Shown: positions 47,944 through 57,389, counted from the first letter of the stretch. The stretch: DNA of 64,000 nt from Sphingobacterium sp. UBA4616 (GCA_002386525.1 DGIS01000005.1:62001-126000), one strand, 5' to 3'. Program-made: numbers and translations. Notes: generated by a model not told the origin, from the sequence alone.

Positions 47944-49257
47944 ATGGAGAATCTAGAAAGAAGAGATTTTATTAAAACTTCTGCTGTAGTAGCCGGTGGC
48001 GCAATGTTGAGCTCGTTACCGCTATCGGGCGCATATGCTGCAGGTTCAGATGTCATCAAAGTTGCCTTAGTCGGCTGTGGGGGCCGGGGAACAGGAGCTA
48101 CTTTCGATGCACTGAGCTCGGGAATGAACATTAAGGTTGTGGCTTTGGCCGATGCCTTTAAAGATAATTTAGATAGTACATATAATACTCTCAAAGAAAA
48201 ATGGCAAGATAAGATCGATGTGAGCGACAACCATAAATTTGTCGGATTCGACGCTTATAAAGATGCGATTCAATTGGCAGATGTTGTTATCTTAGCCACG
48301 CCGCCAGGATTTAGACCGGCACATTTCGAAGAGGCAATCCGCCAGGGTAAGCATGTTTTCATGGAAAAACCCGTCGCCGTTGACATCCCGGGAGTGCAAC
48401 AGGTGTTGCGGGCAGCGGCAGAAGCGAAGCGCAAAAAACTGAATGTTGTTGTGGGGTTGCAACGCCGTTATCAAACAAATTACCGGGAGGCTATCAAACG
48501 TATCCAAGAAGGTGCCATCGGTGATGTTACATCGGGACAAGTGTATTGGAACTCGGGTGGTGTATGGGTGCGTCCACGCAAACCGGAACAGACAGAAATG
48601 GAATATCAAATGCGTAACTGGTATTATTTCAACTGGTTGTGCGGTGACCATATTGTCGAACAGCATGTGCACAATATTGATATCGCCAACTGGGTAAAAG
48701 GAGCTTATCCGGTATCGATTCAAGGCACAGGAAGTAGGGCCCATCGTACCGGTAAAGAGTATGGTGAAATATACGACAATTTTGCATTAGAGTTGACCTA
48801 TGCGGATAACAGTGTTGTCTACAGCCAGTGTAGACACTTTGAAGGAATTCATAACCGGGTTGACGAACAATTCCAGGCAACCAAAGGACGGGCTTATCTC
48901 TCTGCAGGTGGACAGGCTGTATTGTACGACTGGAAAGGAAAAGAAATCTATCGGCATGATGCTAAAGGGAATCCAAACCCCTACCAACAAGAACATAAAG
49001 AACTTTTTGCGGCCATTTCTAAAGGCGAATATAAATTTGATAATGCTGAATACGGTGCTTACAGTACATTGACAGGTATTATCGGACGTATTGCTTGTTA
49101 TACAGGTAAAGTAATCAAGTGGGACGAAGCATTGAAATCGACCATTAAATTGGGCCCTGATGTACTCGCATGGGATGCAAAACCAAAATTGCTGCCAGAT
49201 GCAGAAGGCTTTTATCCGGTAGCAGTGCCTGGCCAAAATACCAACCTCTATATTTAA
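47944..49257 (+). CDS. Gfo/Idh/MocA family oxidoreductase, exported
   Basis: 437 residues. The N-terminus has an RR-containing signal (ERRDFIKTSAVVAGGAML), so Tat export with a bound NAD(P) is likely. Rossmann motif VALVGCGGRGTGATFDA; EKP motif in HVFMEKPVAV; C-terminal alpha/beta domain with HIVEQHVHNIDI, which supplies the His/Asp of the active site. The family oxidises or epimerises sugars; some members open glycosidic bonds by NAD-dependent oxidation-elimination. 27 bp after the FGE-like gene and 12 bp before apbE. Confidence 0.92.
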   Translation: MENLERRDFIKTSAVVAGGAMLSSLPLSGAYAAGSDVIKVALVGCGGRGTGATFDALSSGMNIKVVALADAFKDNLDSTYNTLKEKWQDKIDVSDNHKFVGFDAYKDAIQLADVVILATPPGFRPAHFEEAIRQGKHVFMEKPVAVDIPGVQQVLRAAAEAKRKKLNVVVGLQRRYQTNYREAIKRIQEGAIGDVTSGQVYWNSGGVWVRPRKPEQTEMEYQMRNWYYFNWLCGDHIVEQHVHNIDIANWVKGAYPVSIQGTGSRAHRTGKEYGEIYDNFALELTYADNSVVYSQCRHFEGIHNRVDEQFQATKGRAYLSAGGQAVLYDWKGKEIYRHDAKGNPNPYQQEHKELFAAISKGEYKFDNAEYGAYSTLTGIIGRIACYTGKVIKWDEALKSTIKLGPDVLAWDAKPKLLPDAEGFYPVAVPGQNTNLYI

Positions 49258-49269
49258 GCTTTTGGGCTG

Positions 49270-50292
49270 ATGAAATTAAAGTGGTATGTGTGTGTCCTAT
49301 TTTTTAGTATCGTTTGTCGCATGCATGTACAGGCGCAAACCCCATTGCCTAAATTACACAAAATAAGGCTGGAAGGTCCCGCGCAGGGGACACAATACCA
49401 TATCACTTATTTTGCTTCCGACAGTCTTTTGAGACGGTCGGAAGTTGATAGTATATTGATGGCGATCGATTTGTCGATGTCAATATATCGCAAGGACTCG
49501 AAAATATCCCAGTTCAATACCGATTCGGTGAGGTCTATTGTCATGGATAACCACATGGCCAAGGTAATAAAAGCTTCCTTTAAGTATCATAAATTATCAC
49601 GTGGTCAATTTGATATTACGATTGCTCCGTTGGTCAACCTTTGGGGTTTTGGTGCCTATAAGAGTCCGGTAATTCCAGATTCGGCGACGGTATTGAAAGT
49701 GAAGCAACTTGTTGGCATGCAGTATCTAAAGGTCCGTGGCAGCCATCTGATAAAAAAGAAAGATGGAATTAAAATTGATGTCAATGGTATTGCACAGGGT
49801 TATACGGTAGATGTTTTGGCGGACTATCTTGAGCGAAAGGGAATTGTGAATTATATCGTTGAGGTCGGTGGTGAAATCAGGGCTTCGGGTACGCCGCCTG
49901 GAGGGCAGGGGTTTTCCATTGGCATTGTTCAGCCAGATGATGATGGTGGTGAAGAATTGATTACTGCTGTGGCGCAGCTAAGAGAAGGAGCGCTGACCAC
50001 AGCTGGTAGTTTCGAAAAGTATATTCAATATAAAGGGAAAAAATTGGGACACCATATCGATCCCGTTTCAGGTTTTCCATATCAGAGCGATATCCTAAGT
50101 GTCAGCGTCTATGCAAAAACTGCTATGGAAGCAGATGCACTGGATAATTATTTTATGGGCATGGAACCCGATAAAGTGATGACAGAAGCCAAAAAAATGA
50201 AAGGTGTGGCAGTATTTGTCATTTTTAAAAATAAAAATCAATCCATTCAAGCGATTTATTCGGAGGGATTTGGTAAATTATTTAAAAATTAA
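49270..50292 (+). CDS. FAD:protein FMN transferase (ApbE family)
   Basis: 340 residues with a signal peptide (to about residue 23, HVQAQ) and ApbE motifs: EGPAQGTQYHITYF, DVNGIAQGYTVDVLADYLE, VEVGGEIRASG and TTAGSFEKYIQYKGKKLGHH with IDPVSGFP. The family covalently attaches FMN to Thr/Ser of exported partner proteins (motif about S/D-G-A-T-x-x-T), in the periplasm with FAD as donor. No such target motif is visible in this cluster. Lies between the Gfo/Idh gene and the TIM-barrel gene. May also bind FAD for hydrolysis. Confidence 0.93.
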   Translation: MKLKWYVCVLFFSIVCRMHVQAQTPLPKLHKIRLEGPAQGTQYHITYFASDSLLRRSEVDSILMAIDLSMSIYRKDSKISQFNTDSVRSIVMDNHMAKVIKASFKYHKLSRGQFDITIAPLVNLWGFGAYKSPVIPDSATVLKVKQLVGMQYLKVRGSHLIKKKDGIKIDVNGIAQGYTVDVLADYLERKGIVNYIVEVGGEIRASGTPPGGQGFSIGIVQPDDDGGEELITAVAQLREGALTTAGSFEKYIQYKGKKLGHHIDPVSGFPYQSDILSVSVYAKTAMEADALDNYFMGMEPDKVMTEAKKMKGVAVFVIFKNKNQSIQAIYSEGFGKLFKN

Positions 50293-50308
50293 TCAATTAT
50301 AAAATAAA

Positions 50309-51232
50309 ATGAAGAGATCGGATTTTATTAAAGGTAGTCTTTTGGCCACTGGAGCCGGACTAGCTGGTCAGACTTTTGCGTCAACAAATCAACATACAGC
50401 TAATATGATGGATAAAGGTAAGACATTCAACCTAAATTACGCACCCCACCAAGGGATGTTCAAAAATTATGCAGGTGATAATTTTCTGGATGAAATTCGT
50501 TATATGTATGATTTGGGCTTTCGTGGTATAGAAGATAATGGTTTTTTAGGGAGAACTTTGGATGAGCAGAAAAAGATCGGTGATCTTTTGGCTAAGTTAG
50601 GCATGACCATGGGGGTATTTGTGGTGGACGGCGGACAAAACTGGATGCCATCATTGGCGACCGGCAAACAAGAGTATTTGGACAAGTTCGTCGAAACATG
50701 CAAGAAATCTGTAGAAGCTGCCAAGCGTTGCAATGCAAAATGGCTAACGGTAGTGCCAGGATTTTATGAACGTAGACTTCCGTGGGGCAATCAGTTTAGC
50801 AATATCCTAACAGCTATGCGCAAAGGCGCCGAGATCTTTGAGCCGCATGGTTTGGTGATGGTATTGGAAACATTAAGTGATACACCAGATTTGTTTTTGC
50901 AGCAAACACATGAGACGTATGCCTTATGTAAGGCCGTGAACAGCCCATCCTGTAAAATTTTATATGATATCTATCATATGCAGCGTACCGAAGGGGATTT
51001 AATTGCCAACATGAATCGTTGTTGGGACGAAATTGCCTACATTCAGATCGGCGATAACCCTGGAAGAAAAGAGCCAACTACAGGTGAAATTAATTACAAG
51101 AACGTATTCAAACATATTCACGGTAAGGGATATAAGGGAATTATGGGGATGGAACATGGTATCTCCAAACCGGGTAAAGAAGGCGAGGATCGCTTGGTGG
51201 CAGCGTATCGCGAGGTGGATAGCTTTTTGTAA
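50309..51232 (+). CDS. Hydroxypyruvate-isomerase-like TIM barrel protein, exported
   Basis: 307 residues. N-terminal signal with a Lys-Arg pair (MKRSDFIKGSLLATGAGLAG, ending near QTFA), a Tat-like form. The AP-endonuclease-2/xylose-isomerase-like TIM barrel has its metal ligands in place: Glu in VLETLS, Asp and His in LYDIYHMQRTEGDL, and Glu in MGMEHG. The LYDIYHMQ motif is that of hydroxypyruvate isomerase. Its exported location is unusual for that activity; with the neighbours it more likely isomerises or epimerises an oxidised sugar. Metal-dependent. Confidence 0.88.
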   Translation: MKRSDFIKGSLLATGAGLAGQTFASTNQHTANMMDKGKTFNLNYAPHQGMFKNYAGDNFLDEIRYMYDLGFRGIEDNGFLGRTLDEQKKIGDLLAKLGMTMGVFVVDGGQNWMPSLATGKQEYLDKFVETCKKSVEAAKRCNAKWLTVVPGFYERRLPWGNQFSNILTAMRKGAEIFEPHGLVMVLETLSDTPDLFLQQTHETYALCKAVNSPSCKILYDIYHMQRTEGDLIANMNRCWDEIAYIQIGDNPGRKEPTTGEINYKNVFKHIHGKGYKGIMGMEHGISKPGKEGEDRLVAAYREVDSFL

Positions 51233-51324
51233 TATTTTAATAGTGTACTATTGACAATTAGATTTAATTTCTTAAATTGAGCTGGTAAAACCAATTAGTA
51301 GTATTGTAAAACACCATTTTTTTT

Positions 51325-52566
51325 ATGATTTCATCAACAATTAAATTTAAACTATCTTTTATGATGTTCCTCGAATTTTTTATTTGGGGGGGATGGTTTG
51401 TCACATTAGGTACTTTCTTGAGCAAGAATTTGAACGCTACAGAATTTGAAAAAGCTAATGTATTTTCAACGCAATCATTGGGTGCGATTATCGCTCCATT
51501 TATTGTCGGAATGATTGCCGACCGCTATTTTAATGCGGAGCGTATTTTGGGTGTTTTGCACTTGGTTGGTGCCGTATTGATGTATCAGATGTATGGTGCT
51601 GCAGATATGTCAACATTTTATCCGTATGTATTGGCTTATATGATTCTTTATATGCCAACATTAGCATTGACAAGTTCAGTTTCGTTTAGGCAACTGACCA
51701 ATCCAGAAAAACAATTTTCAGGTATACGCATCTGGGGCACAATTGGCTGGATCGTTGCAGGTTTAGTTATCAGTTATTTTTGGGATGCAAAAGCTTCTGA
51801 AGGGGCATTGAAAAACACCTTTTTATTATCTGGTGTTGCTTCTTTAGTTCTTGGTGTATTCTCGTTTGCTCTGCCTAAGACTCCGCCAGTTAAATTGGAT
51901 GAGGGCGAAAAACCTTCGTTTGCGTCAATCATTGGCCTGGATGCGATTAAATTGTTGAAAGACAAGAACTTTTTGATCTTTTTCGTTTCTTCGGTATTGA
52001 TCTGTATTCCATTGGCATTTTATTACTCCAATGCTAACCCTTTTCTTTCTGAGATCGGGTTAGAAAATGCAACTGGTAAAATGACTATTGGTCAAGCATC
52101 GGAAGTATTGTTCTTATTGGCTTTACCAATCTTCTTTACAAGATTTGGCTTTAAGAAAACAATCCTGGTAGGGATGCTGGCTTGGGTAATTCGCTACCTT
52201 TTATTTGCTTATGGCAATGCGGGCGAGTTATCGTTCATGTTGTTGATCGGTATCGCACTACACGGTATCTGTTATGACTTTTTCTTTGTTTCAGGACAGA
52301 TTTATACAGATAGCAAAGCTGGTGTTAAATACAAATCGGCTGCTCAGGGCTTAATTACTTTGGCAACTTACGGTGTTGGACAGTTGATCGGTTTCTGGGT
52401 TGCGGGCTATGTCGGAGACAAGTACAAAGATTTGAAGGCAACAGACCTGGCGGCTTTCTGGAATCATACCTGGGTCGTACCAGCAATTATCGCAGCGGTG
52501 GTATTCTTTATCTTTCTAGCCCTTTTCAAGGACGAAAAGATCGATAGTACAAATGCTGCACACTAA
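51325..52566 (+). CDS. MFS transporter, nucleoside-permease (NupG)-like
   Basis: 413 residues, about 12 TM helices. Begins SFMMFLEFFIWGGWFVTLGT and ends in a hydrophilic tail. The pattern matches the nucleoside:H+ symporter branch of the MFS; related Bacteroidota members lie in sugar clusters. It probably imports a product of the exported enzymes into the cytoplasm. The 92-bp gap before it is the largest in the cluster, so an internal promoter is possible. Confidence 0.9.
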   Translation: MISSTIKFKLSFMMFLEFFIWGGWFVTLGTFLSKNLNATEFEKANVFSTQSLGAIIAPFIVGMIADRYFNAERILGVLHLVGAVLMYQMYGAADMSTFYPYVLAYMILYMPTLALTSSVSFRQLTNPEKQFSGIRIWGTIGWIVAGLVISYFWDAKASEGALKNTFLLSGVASLVLGVFSFALPKTPPVKLDEGEKPSFASIIGLDAIKLLKDKNFLIFFVSSVLICIPLAFYYSNANPFLSEIGLENATGKMTIGQASEVLFLLALPIFFTRFGFKKTILVGMLAWVIRYLLFAYGNAGELSFMLLIGIALHGICYDFFFVSGQIYTDSKAGVKYKSAAQGLITLATYGVGQLIGFWVAGYVGDKYKDLKATDLAAFWNHTWVVPAIIAAVVFFIFLALFKDEKIDSTNAAH

Positions 52567-52608
52567 ACAGAAAAATAACTATTTAAAAAACAAATAATTA
52601 GAAGAGAG

Positions 52609-54294
52609 ATGGCAACAAATACTTATGACGCAATTGTAATCGGTTCGGGGATAAGTGGTGGATGGGCTGCGAAAGAATTGACAGAGAAAGGGCTGAAAAC
52701 AATTATGCTTGAGCGTGGTCGTAACATCGAACACATCAAAGATTATACTGCGCCAAATAAAAATCCATGGGAATGGCCTCATGCTGGCGGTCGTACGCAA
52801 AAAATGATCGAAGAGTATCCAGTTTTGCGTAGAGATTATCCATTGAACGAGAAAAACCTGGATTTTTGGGTAAATGAAAAGGAAAGCCCTTATACAGAAG
52901 TCAAACGTTTTGATTGGTACCGTGGGTATCATGTCGGCGGTAGATCGCTTATGTGGGGAAGACAATCTTATCGTTTAGGCGATTTGGATTTCGAAGCTAA
53001 CTTAAAAGATGGTCACGGTGTGGACTGGCCGATTCGTTATAATGAAATTGCCCCTTGGTATAGTTATGCTGAAAAATTTGCCGGTATCTCGGGTAATCGT
53101 GACGGTGTGCCGTCTTTGCCAGATGGAGATTATATGCCTGCAATGGCGATGAATATTGTTGAAAAAGACTTGGCGGAGCGTTTGAAAAAACAATACGGCG
53201 GTCAACGTCATTTCATCATGGGTAGAACGGCCAATATTACCGTTCCGCATCACGACCGTGTAAATTGTCAATATCAGAACCAATGCTGGTTGGGTTGTAA
53301 TTTTGGTGCTTATTTCAGTACACAATCCGCAACTTTACCCGCAGCGAAAAAAACAAATAACCTGACATTACGTCCTTTTTCCATCGTAACCAAAATTATC
53401 TACGATAAAAATACGAAAAAGGCAAAAGGTGTAGAAATTGTCGATGCTGAAACAAATCAAACCTATGAATTTTTCGCAAAGGTCATCTTTGTTTGTGCAT
53501 CTGCATTGAACTCAACGTGGGTATTGATGAATTCTGCTACGGATGTTTGGGAAGGCGGTCTGGGTAGCAGCAGTGGTGAATTGGGGCACAACCTGATGGA
53601 TCACCATTTCCGTTGTGGTGCCGGAGGTAAGATTGATGGTTATTTGGATAGCTACGTGTACGGCCGCAGACCAACAGGTTTGTATGTGCCTCGTTTTGTA
53701 AACGTAGAAGGTGATACCAAAAAGCGTGATTATGTTCGTGGCTTTGGATACCAGGGTGCCGCAGGTCGCGGACGTTGGTCTGGTGCTGTTGCAGAAATGG
53801 AAGTTGGCGGTGCATGGAAAGATGCAATCTGCGAACCAGGTGACTGGACCGTAGGTTTTACCGCTTTCGGAGAAACCTTGCCTTATCACGAAAATAAAGT
53901 TACACTTGATAAGACCAAAAAAGATAAATGGGGATTACCTGTATTATCATTTGACGCGGAGATCAAGGATAATGAATTAAAGATGCGTGGTGACATGCAG
54001 AATGAAATGAAAGAAATGTTGGAAAACATTGGTGTGAAAGATATCTATACCTACGATAATGTATATGGCTTCGGTCAAGGTATCCACGAAATGGGAACCG
54101 CCCGTATGGGACGTGATCCAAAGACTTCGGTCTTAAATGGTAATAACCAGGTGTGGGATGCTTTGAACGTATTTGTGACTGATGGTGCTTGTATGACATC
54201 TGCAGGTTGTGTCAATCCTTCATTAACGTACATGGCGCTTACTGCGCGTGCAGTTGACTTTGCAGTGAGCGAATTGAAAAAAGGTAACATCTAA
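52609..54294 (+). CDS. GMC-family FAD oxidoreductase (glucose/glycoside dehydrogenase-like)
   Basis: 561 residues without a signal peptide. FAD-binding GSGISGGWAAKEL and GGRSLMWGR are in the N-terminal part; the catalytic His is in HEMGTARMG and the second active-site residue in VNPSLTYMALTAR. Three Cys at 220, 226 and 230 (CQYQNQCWLGC) form a C-x5-C-x3-C pattern reminiscent of the 3Fe-4S site of bacterial FAD-glucose dehydrogenases. The lack of a signal while its partner subunit has a Tat lipoprotein signal suggests hitchhiker export. Oxidises sugar hydroxyls; the substrate is not identifiable. Confidence 0.93.
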   Translation: MATNTYDAIVIGSGISGGWAAKELTEKGLKTIMLERGRNIEHIKDYTAPNKNPWEWPHAGGRTQKMIEEYPVLRRDYPLNEKNLDFWVNEKESPYTEVKRFDWYRGYHVGGRSLMWGRQSYRLGDLDFEANLKDGHGVDWPIRYNEIAPWYSYAEKFAGISGNRDGVPSLPDGDYMPAMAMNIVEKDLAERLKKQYGGQRHFIMGRTANITVPHHDRVNCQYQNQCWLGCNFGAYFSTQSATLPAAKKTNNLTLRPFSIVTKIIYDKNTKKAKGVEIVDAETNQTYEFFAKVIFVCASALNSTWVLMNSATDVWEGGLGSSSGELGHNLMDHHFRCGAGGKIDGYLDSYVYGRRPTGLYVPRFVNVEGDTKKRDYVRGFGYQGAAGRGRWSGAVAEMEVGGAWKDAICEPGDWTVGFTAFGETLPYHENKVTLDKTKKDKWGLPVLSFDAEIKDNELKMRGDMQNEMKEMLENIGVKDIYTYDNVYGFGQGIHEMGTARMGRDPKTSVLNGNNQVWDALNVFVTDGACMTSAGCVNPSLTYMALTARAVDFAVSELKKGNI

Positions 54295-54313
54295 TAGCTA
54301 AAGATTGATAACA

Positions 54314-55747
54314 ATGGAAAATAACGCAAATAAGACGAGTAGAAGAGGTTTTATAAAGAGCGCAGCAACAGCTGCTGCGGCTTTTATGATCGTCCCTCGC
54401 CATGTATTGGGCGGAAATGGCTTTACAGCTCCAAGCGACAAATTACAAGTAGCAGGTATCGGTGTTGGAGGGAAAGGTTTTAGTGACATCAATGCGTTTC
54501 ATGATTCAGGAAAAGCAGATTTGGCTTTCTTGTGTGATGTGGACGACCGTCGTGCAGCCGGTGCATTAAAACGTTACCCTAAAGCAAAATATTATAAAGA
54601 CTATCGCGAGATGTTGGATAAGGAACACAAACGTATTGAAGCTGTTTCTGTTTCGACTCCAGATCATCAACATGCAATTCAGGCGCTTGCCGCTATGCAA
54701 TTAGGTAAGCACGTGTACGTTCAAAAACCGCTGACACACGATGTTTGGGAAGCCAGAGCATTGACGCATGCCGCTAAGAAATATAAAGTAGTGACCCAAA
54801 TGGGAAATCAGGGGGCATCGAATGATGGACCACGTTTTGTGCGTGAATGGTACGAAGCTGGTCTTATTGGTGATGTACATACTGTATATTGTTGGACAGA
54901 CCGTCCGGTATGGCCTTCAGGTATTGCTTGGCCTACAGGTAAAGCTGATATTCCGAAAGAATTGGATTGGGATCTTTGGTTAGGTACTGCACCTTACAAA
55001 GAATATGTCGACAAACTGGTGCCTTTCAACTGGCGGGGCTGGTGGGATTATGGTACAGGAGCGTTAGGAGATATGGGCTGTCACTTGTTGGAAGTTCCTT
55101 TCAGTACGTTAGGGCTGACATATGTACAAGATGTACAAGCAACTGTAGGTTCTGTATATGTAGACGAATTCAAACGTGGATATTTCCCTGAAAGCTGTCC
55201 GCCATCAAGCCACGCGACATTAACATTCCCGAAAACACCGCGTACTAATGGCCCTGTCACGTTACACTGGATGGATGGTGGTATTCAGCCTGCCCGTCCG
55301 GATGAATTAGGTCCAAACGAAATTTTTGGTGATGGTGGTAACGGAATCTTACTTGTGGGTACAAAGGGAAAAATCCTTGCTGATACTTATGGACAGAATG
55401 CACGTTTATTACCAACTTCAAGAAAAGAGCAAATTGCCCAAAAGTATGCTCGTGTACCGGGACAAGAAAGTGGACACTATGCACAATGGGTAGAAGCTTG
55501 TCAGGCTGGATACGGTAAGAAAGAGGTGAGTTCGCCATTTGAAATCGCCGGTCCGTTGACAGAAGCTTTATTGATGGCTAATTTGGCAATTAGAGGAGCT
55601 GATTTACGTATCGATGGCAAATATCCTGGACGTAACCTGAAATTGTTGTGGGATAACAATAATATGCGCGTTACAAACTTTGATCATGTCAATCAGTATG
55701 TAAAACGTAATTACAGACAAGGTTGGGAAATGAAATATAATTTCTAA
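54314..55747 (+). CDS. Gfo/Idh/MocA family oxidoreductase, Tat-exported
   Basis: 477 residues. The ATG at 54314 is used; the TTG at 54305 adds only three residues. Clear Tat signal: SRRGFIKSAATAAAAFMIVP. The Rossmann motif is GIGVGGKGFSDI, and the EKP equivalent is QKP (YVQKPLTHDV), as in a large group of Bacteroidota/Planctomycetes exported oxidoreductases. GDMGCHLLEVPF carries the active-site His. Probably NAD-dependent sugar dehydrogenase or dehydratase. Between the GMC gene (19 bp) and subunit 3 (19 bp). Confidence 0.93.
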   Translation: MENNANKTSRRGFIKSAATAAAAFMIVPRHVLGGNGFTAPSDKLQVAGIGVGGKGFSDINAFHDSGKADLAFLCDVDDRRAAGALKRYPKAKYYKDYREMLDKEHKRIEAVSVSTPDHQHAIQALAAMQLGKHVYVQKPLTHDVWEARALTHAAKKYKVVTQMGNQGASNDGPRFVREWYEAGLIGDVHTVYCWTDRPVWPSGIAWPTGKADIPKELDWDLWLGTAPYKEYVDKLVPFNWRGWWDYGTGALGDMGCHLLEVPFSTLGLTYVQDVQATVGSVYVDEFKRGYFPESCPPSSHATLTFPKTPRTNGPVTLHWMDGGIQPARPDELGPNEIFGDGGNGILLVGTKGKILADTYGQNARLLPTSRKEQIAQKYARVPGQESGHYAQWVEACQAGYGKKEVSSPFEIAGPLTEALLMANLAIRGADLRIDGKYPGRNLKLLWDNNNMRVTNFDHVNQYVKRNYRQGWEMKYNF

Positions 55748-55766
55748 AATTAAGATATTTAGTAGT

Positions 55767-56396
55767 ATGAATAGAAGAGAAGCATTACAACGAGTTGCCT
55801 TAATTTTAGGAGGTACCGTTATTGGCGCTAATTTATTTTTGGAAGGTTGTACACGTTCGGCAACGAAAGATGTACAAGCATTATTTGAAGCTAAAACGAC
55901 CGATTTATTAGGCGACCTAGCTGAAGCAATCTTACCAGCTACCGCTACCCCGGGAGCGAAAGAAGCAGGAGTAGGAAGTTTTATTCCTGTCATGGTACGT
56001 GATTGTTATACAGAGAAGCAGCAAAAAGCGTTTTTAGATGGTTTGGGCAGTTTGGACGATAAGTCGAAAGAAGTGAAAGGGAAACCATTCCTGGAACTTT
56101 CGGCGGAAGATAGAACGGCGGTTGCGGCGGCTTTGGATAAAGAAGCGAACGAGTTTAACAAAAAACAGGCTGAAGATCAGAAAGATATTCGGGAGAAAAA
56201 TAGAGAGAAACAGAATGAATTGTACAATTATGTGGATAATGATCCACCTCATTGGTTCACCATGTTTAAACAGCTCACGTTGACTGGTTTCTTTAACTCT
56301 GAACTGGGCTGTACGAAGGCACTGCGCTATGTGAAGATTCCCGGAAAATTTGATGGTAACCTTCCCTACAAAAAAGGAGACAAAGCATTTGCTTAA
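55767..56396 (+). CDS. Gluconate 2-dehydrogenase subunit 3 family Tat lipoprotein
   Basis: 209 residues. N-terminal Tat signal with Arg3-Arg4 (MNRREALQRVALILGG) and a lipobox LFLEGC with Cys28, so it is a Tat-exported lipoprotein. The domain is the small, heme-free subunit of GMC-type dehydrogenases (DLAEAILPATATPGAKEAGV; PPHWFTMFKQLTLTGFFNSE; LPYKKGDKAFA). It binds the GMC subunit, helps it fold and carries it through the Tat pore. Last gene of the cluster; the terminator follows. No cytochrome c gene is present, so the electron acceptor is unknown. Confidence 0.92.
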   Translation: MNRREALQRVALILGGTVIGANLFLEGCTRSATKDVQALFEAKTTDLLGDLAEAILPATATPGAKEAGVGSFIPVMVRDCYTEKQQKAFLDGLGSLDDKSKEVKGKPFLELSAEDRTAVAAALDKEANEFNKKQAEDQKDIREKNREKQNELYNYVDNDPPHWFTMFKQLTLTGFFNSELGCTKALRYVKIPGKFDGNLPYKKGDKAFA

Positions 56397-56418
56397 CAAA
56401 GCTTGCAATAGTAAAGAT

Positions 56419-56450
56419 AAAAAGGAGGCCATGGTCTCCTTTTTATTTTG
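56419..56450 (+). terminator. Terminator of the sugar-oxidation cluster
   Basis: Perfect 9-bp stem aaaaaggag/ctccttttt with an 8-nt loop, then attttg. Its end overlaps the 3' end of the convergent thioesterase gene. Confidence 0.8.
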
Positions 56451-57168
56451 TCTCGATTGCCAGGGCAAAATGGATCCGCTGCTGTTTAGTAACGGTCATG
56501 AAATATCCCTGATCGGTAGAATCACCATTGATTTCTACAGTATCATTATAGCGCAGTTCACGAAGATAGTTCATCTCCAGCGATTTGATCTGATTAGTTA
56601 ACACGAGCTCCATAGGCAACCTGTCCATACACCAGTCGAGATATTTGACATTGTTGGCGTGGTTGACAATATCCAGATCGGAAAGTTTTACGATATATTC
56701 ATCCCTATTTTTGACCGTGCTGGAAATATCGAGTTTAGAAAACGGCCGCTGAGTAGCCGGACGGTCTGGGTATGTCACAAAATCTCCAGTCGAAATTGCG
56801 AGCGTTTCGGAACTTCTTTTCACCGTATTGATGACAGCCCAGTAACTGCTTGCTGTCACATAGAGCTGCCCATTCACTGTAATTTCAAAATTTCTGGTCG
56901 AGCGCGCGCCTTCTAATTCTTGTACCCAGGTCTTCACCTTGACAATATCCATCCATTTGGGTAATCTCGCAATCTCAATTCGTATACGGCTTAGTACCCA
57001 CGTTTGGTTATGTTTGGCCATTTCTTTAAATCCAAACCCCGCTACATTGGCATGCTCTCCAGCGGTGAGCTGCAAAATATTAGACAAATCGGAGAAGCGG
57101 ATGCGACCATTGGAGTAGCACTGCGTGAAATTAATTTCCCACTCTCTTTCGAAAACAGAACGTTCCAT
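56443..57168 (-). CDS. Acyl-ACP thioesterase-like protein (FatA/FatB type)
   Basis: 241-residue protein with two hot-dog domains. First: FTQCYSNGRIRFSDLSNILQ and AGEHANVAGFGFKEM with the usual helix. Second: IVNHANNVKYLDWCMD with Asp/Asn/His catalytic features. WVLSRIRIEIARLPKWMD is the family's central strand. Ends fatty acid synthesis by hydrolysing acyl-ACP in the cytoplasm, or acts on acyl-CoA. Such proteins in Bacteroidota set free fatty acid supply. Convergent with the cluster; single gene. Confidence 0.88.
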   Translation of the reverse strand: MERSVFEREWEINFTQCYSNGRIRFSDLSNILQLTAGEHANVAGFGFKEMAKHNQTWVLSRIRIEIARLPKWMDIVKVKTWVQELEGARSTRNFEITVNGQLYVTASSYWAVINTVKRSSETLAISTGDFVTYPDRPATQRPFSKLDISSTVKNRDEYIVKLSDLDIVNHANNVKYLDWCMDRLPMELVLTNQIKSLEMNYLRELRYNDTVEINGDSTDQGYFMTVTKQQRIHFALAIETK

Positions 57169-57389
57169 ATAGCATATATTTTCGGCAAAAATAGATAATA
57201 TGAATGATTTATGCCATCCTCACACTATGAAATGACACTATATTCAGATAACGCGCACTCGCCCCAAGGTGCAAACGTTTTTTTATTGTAAAATAAATGA
57301 TAGTTTTCTATTATAGTATTGATTTTTATAAGTGGAATTGGTAGATTTAAATAAGCCAATGGCAGAAAGGAATAAAATAAGATTGGCTT

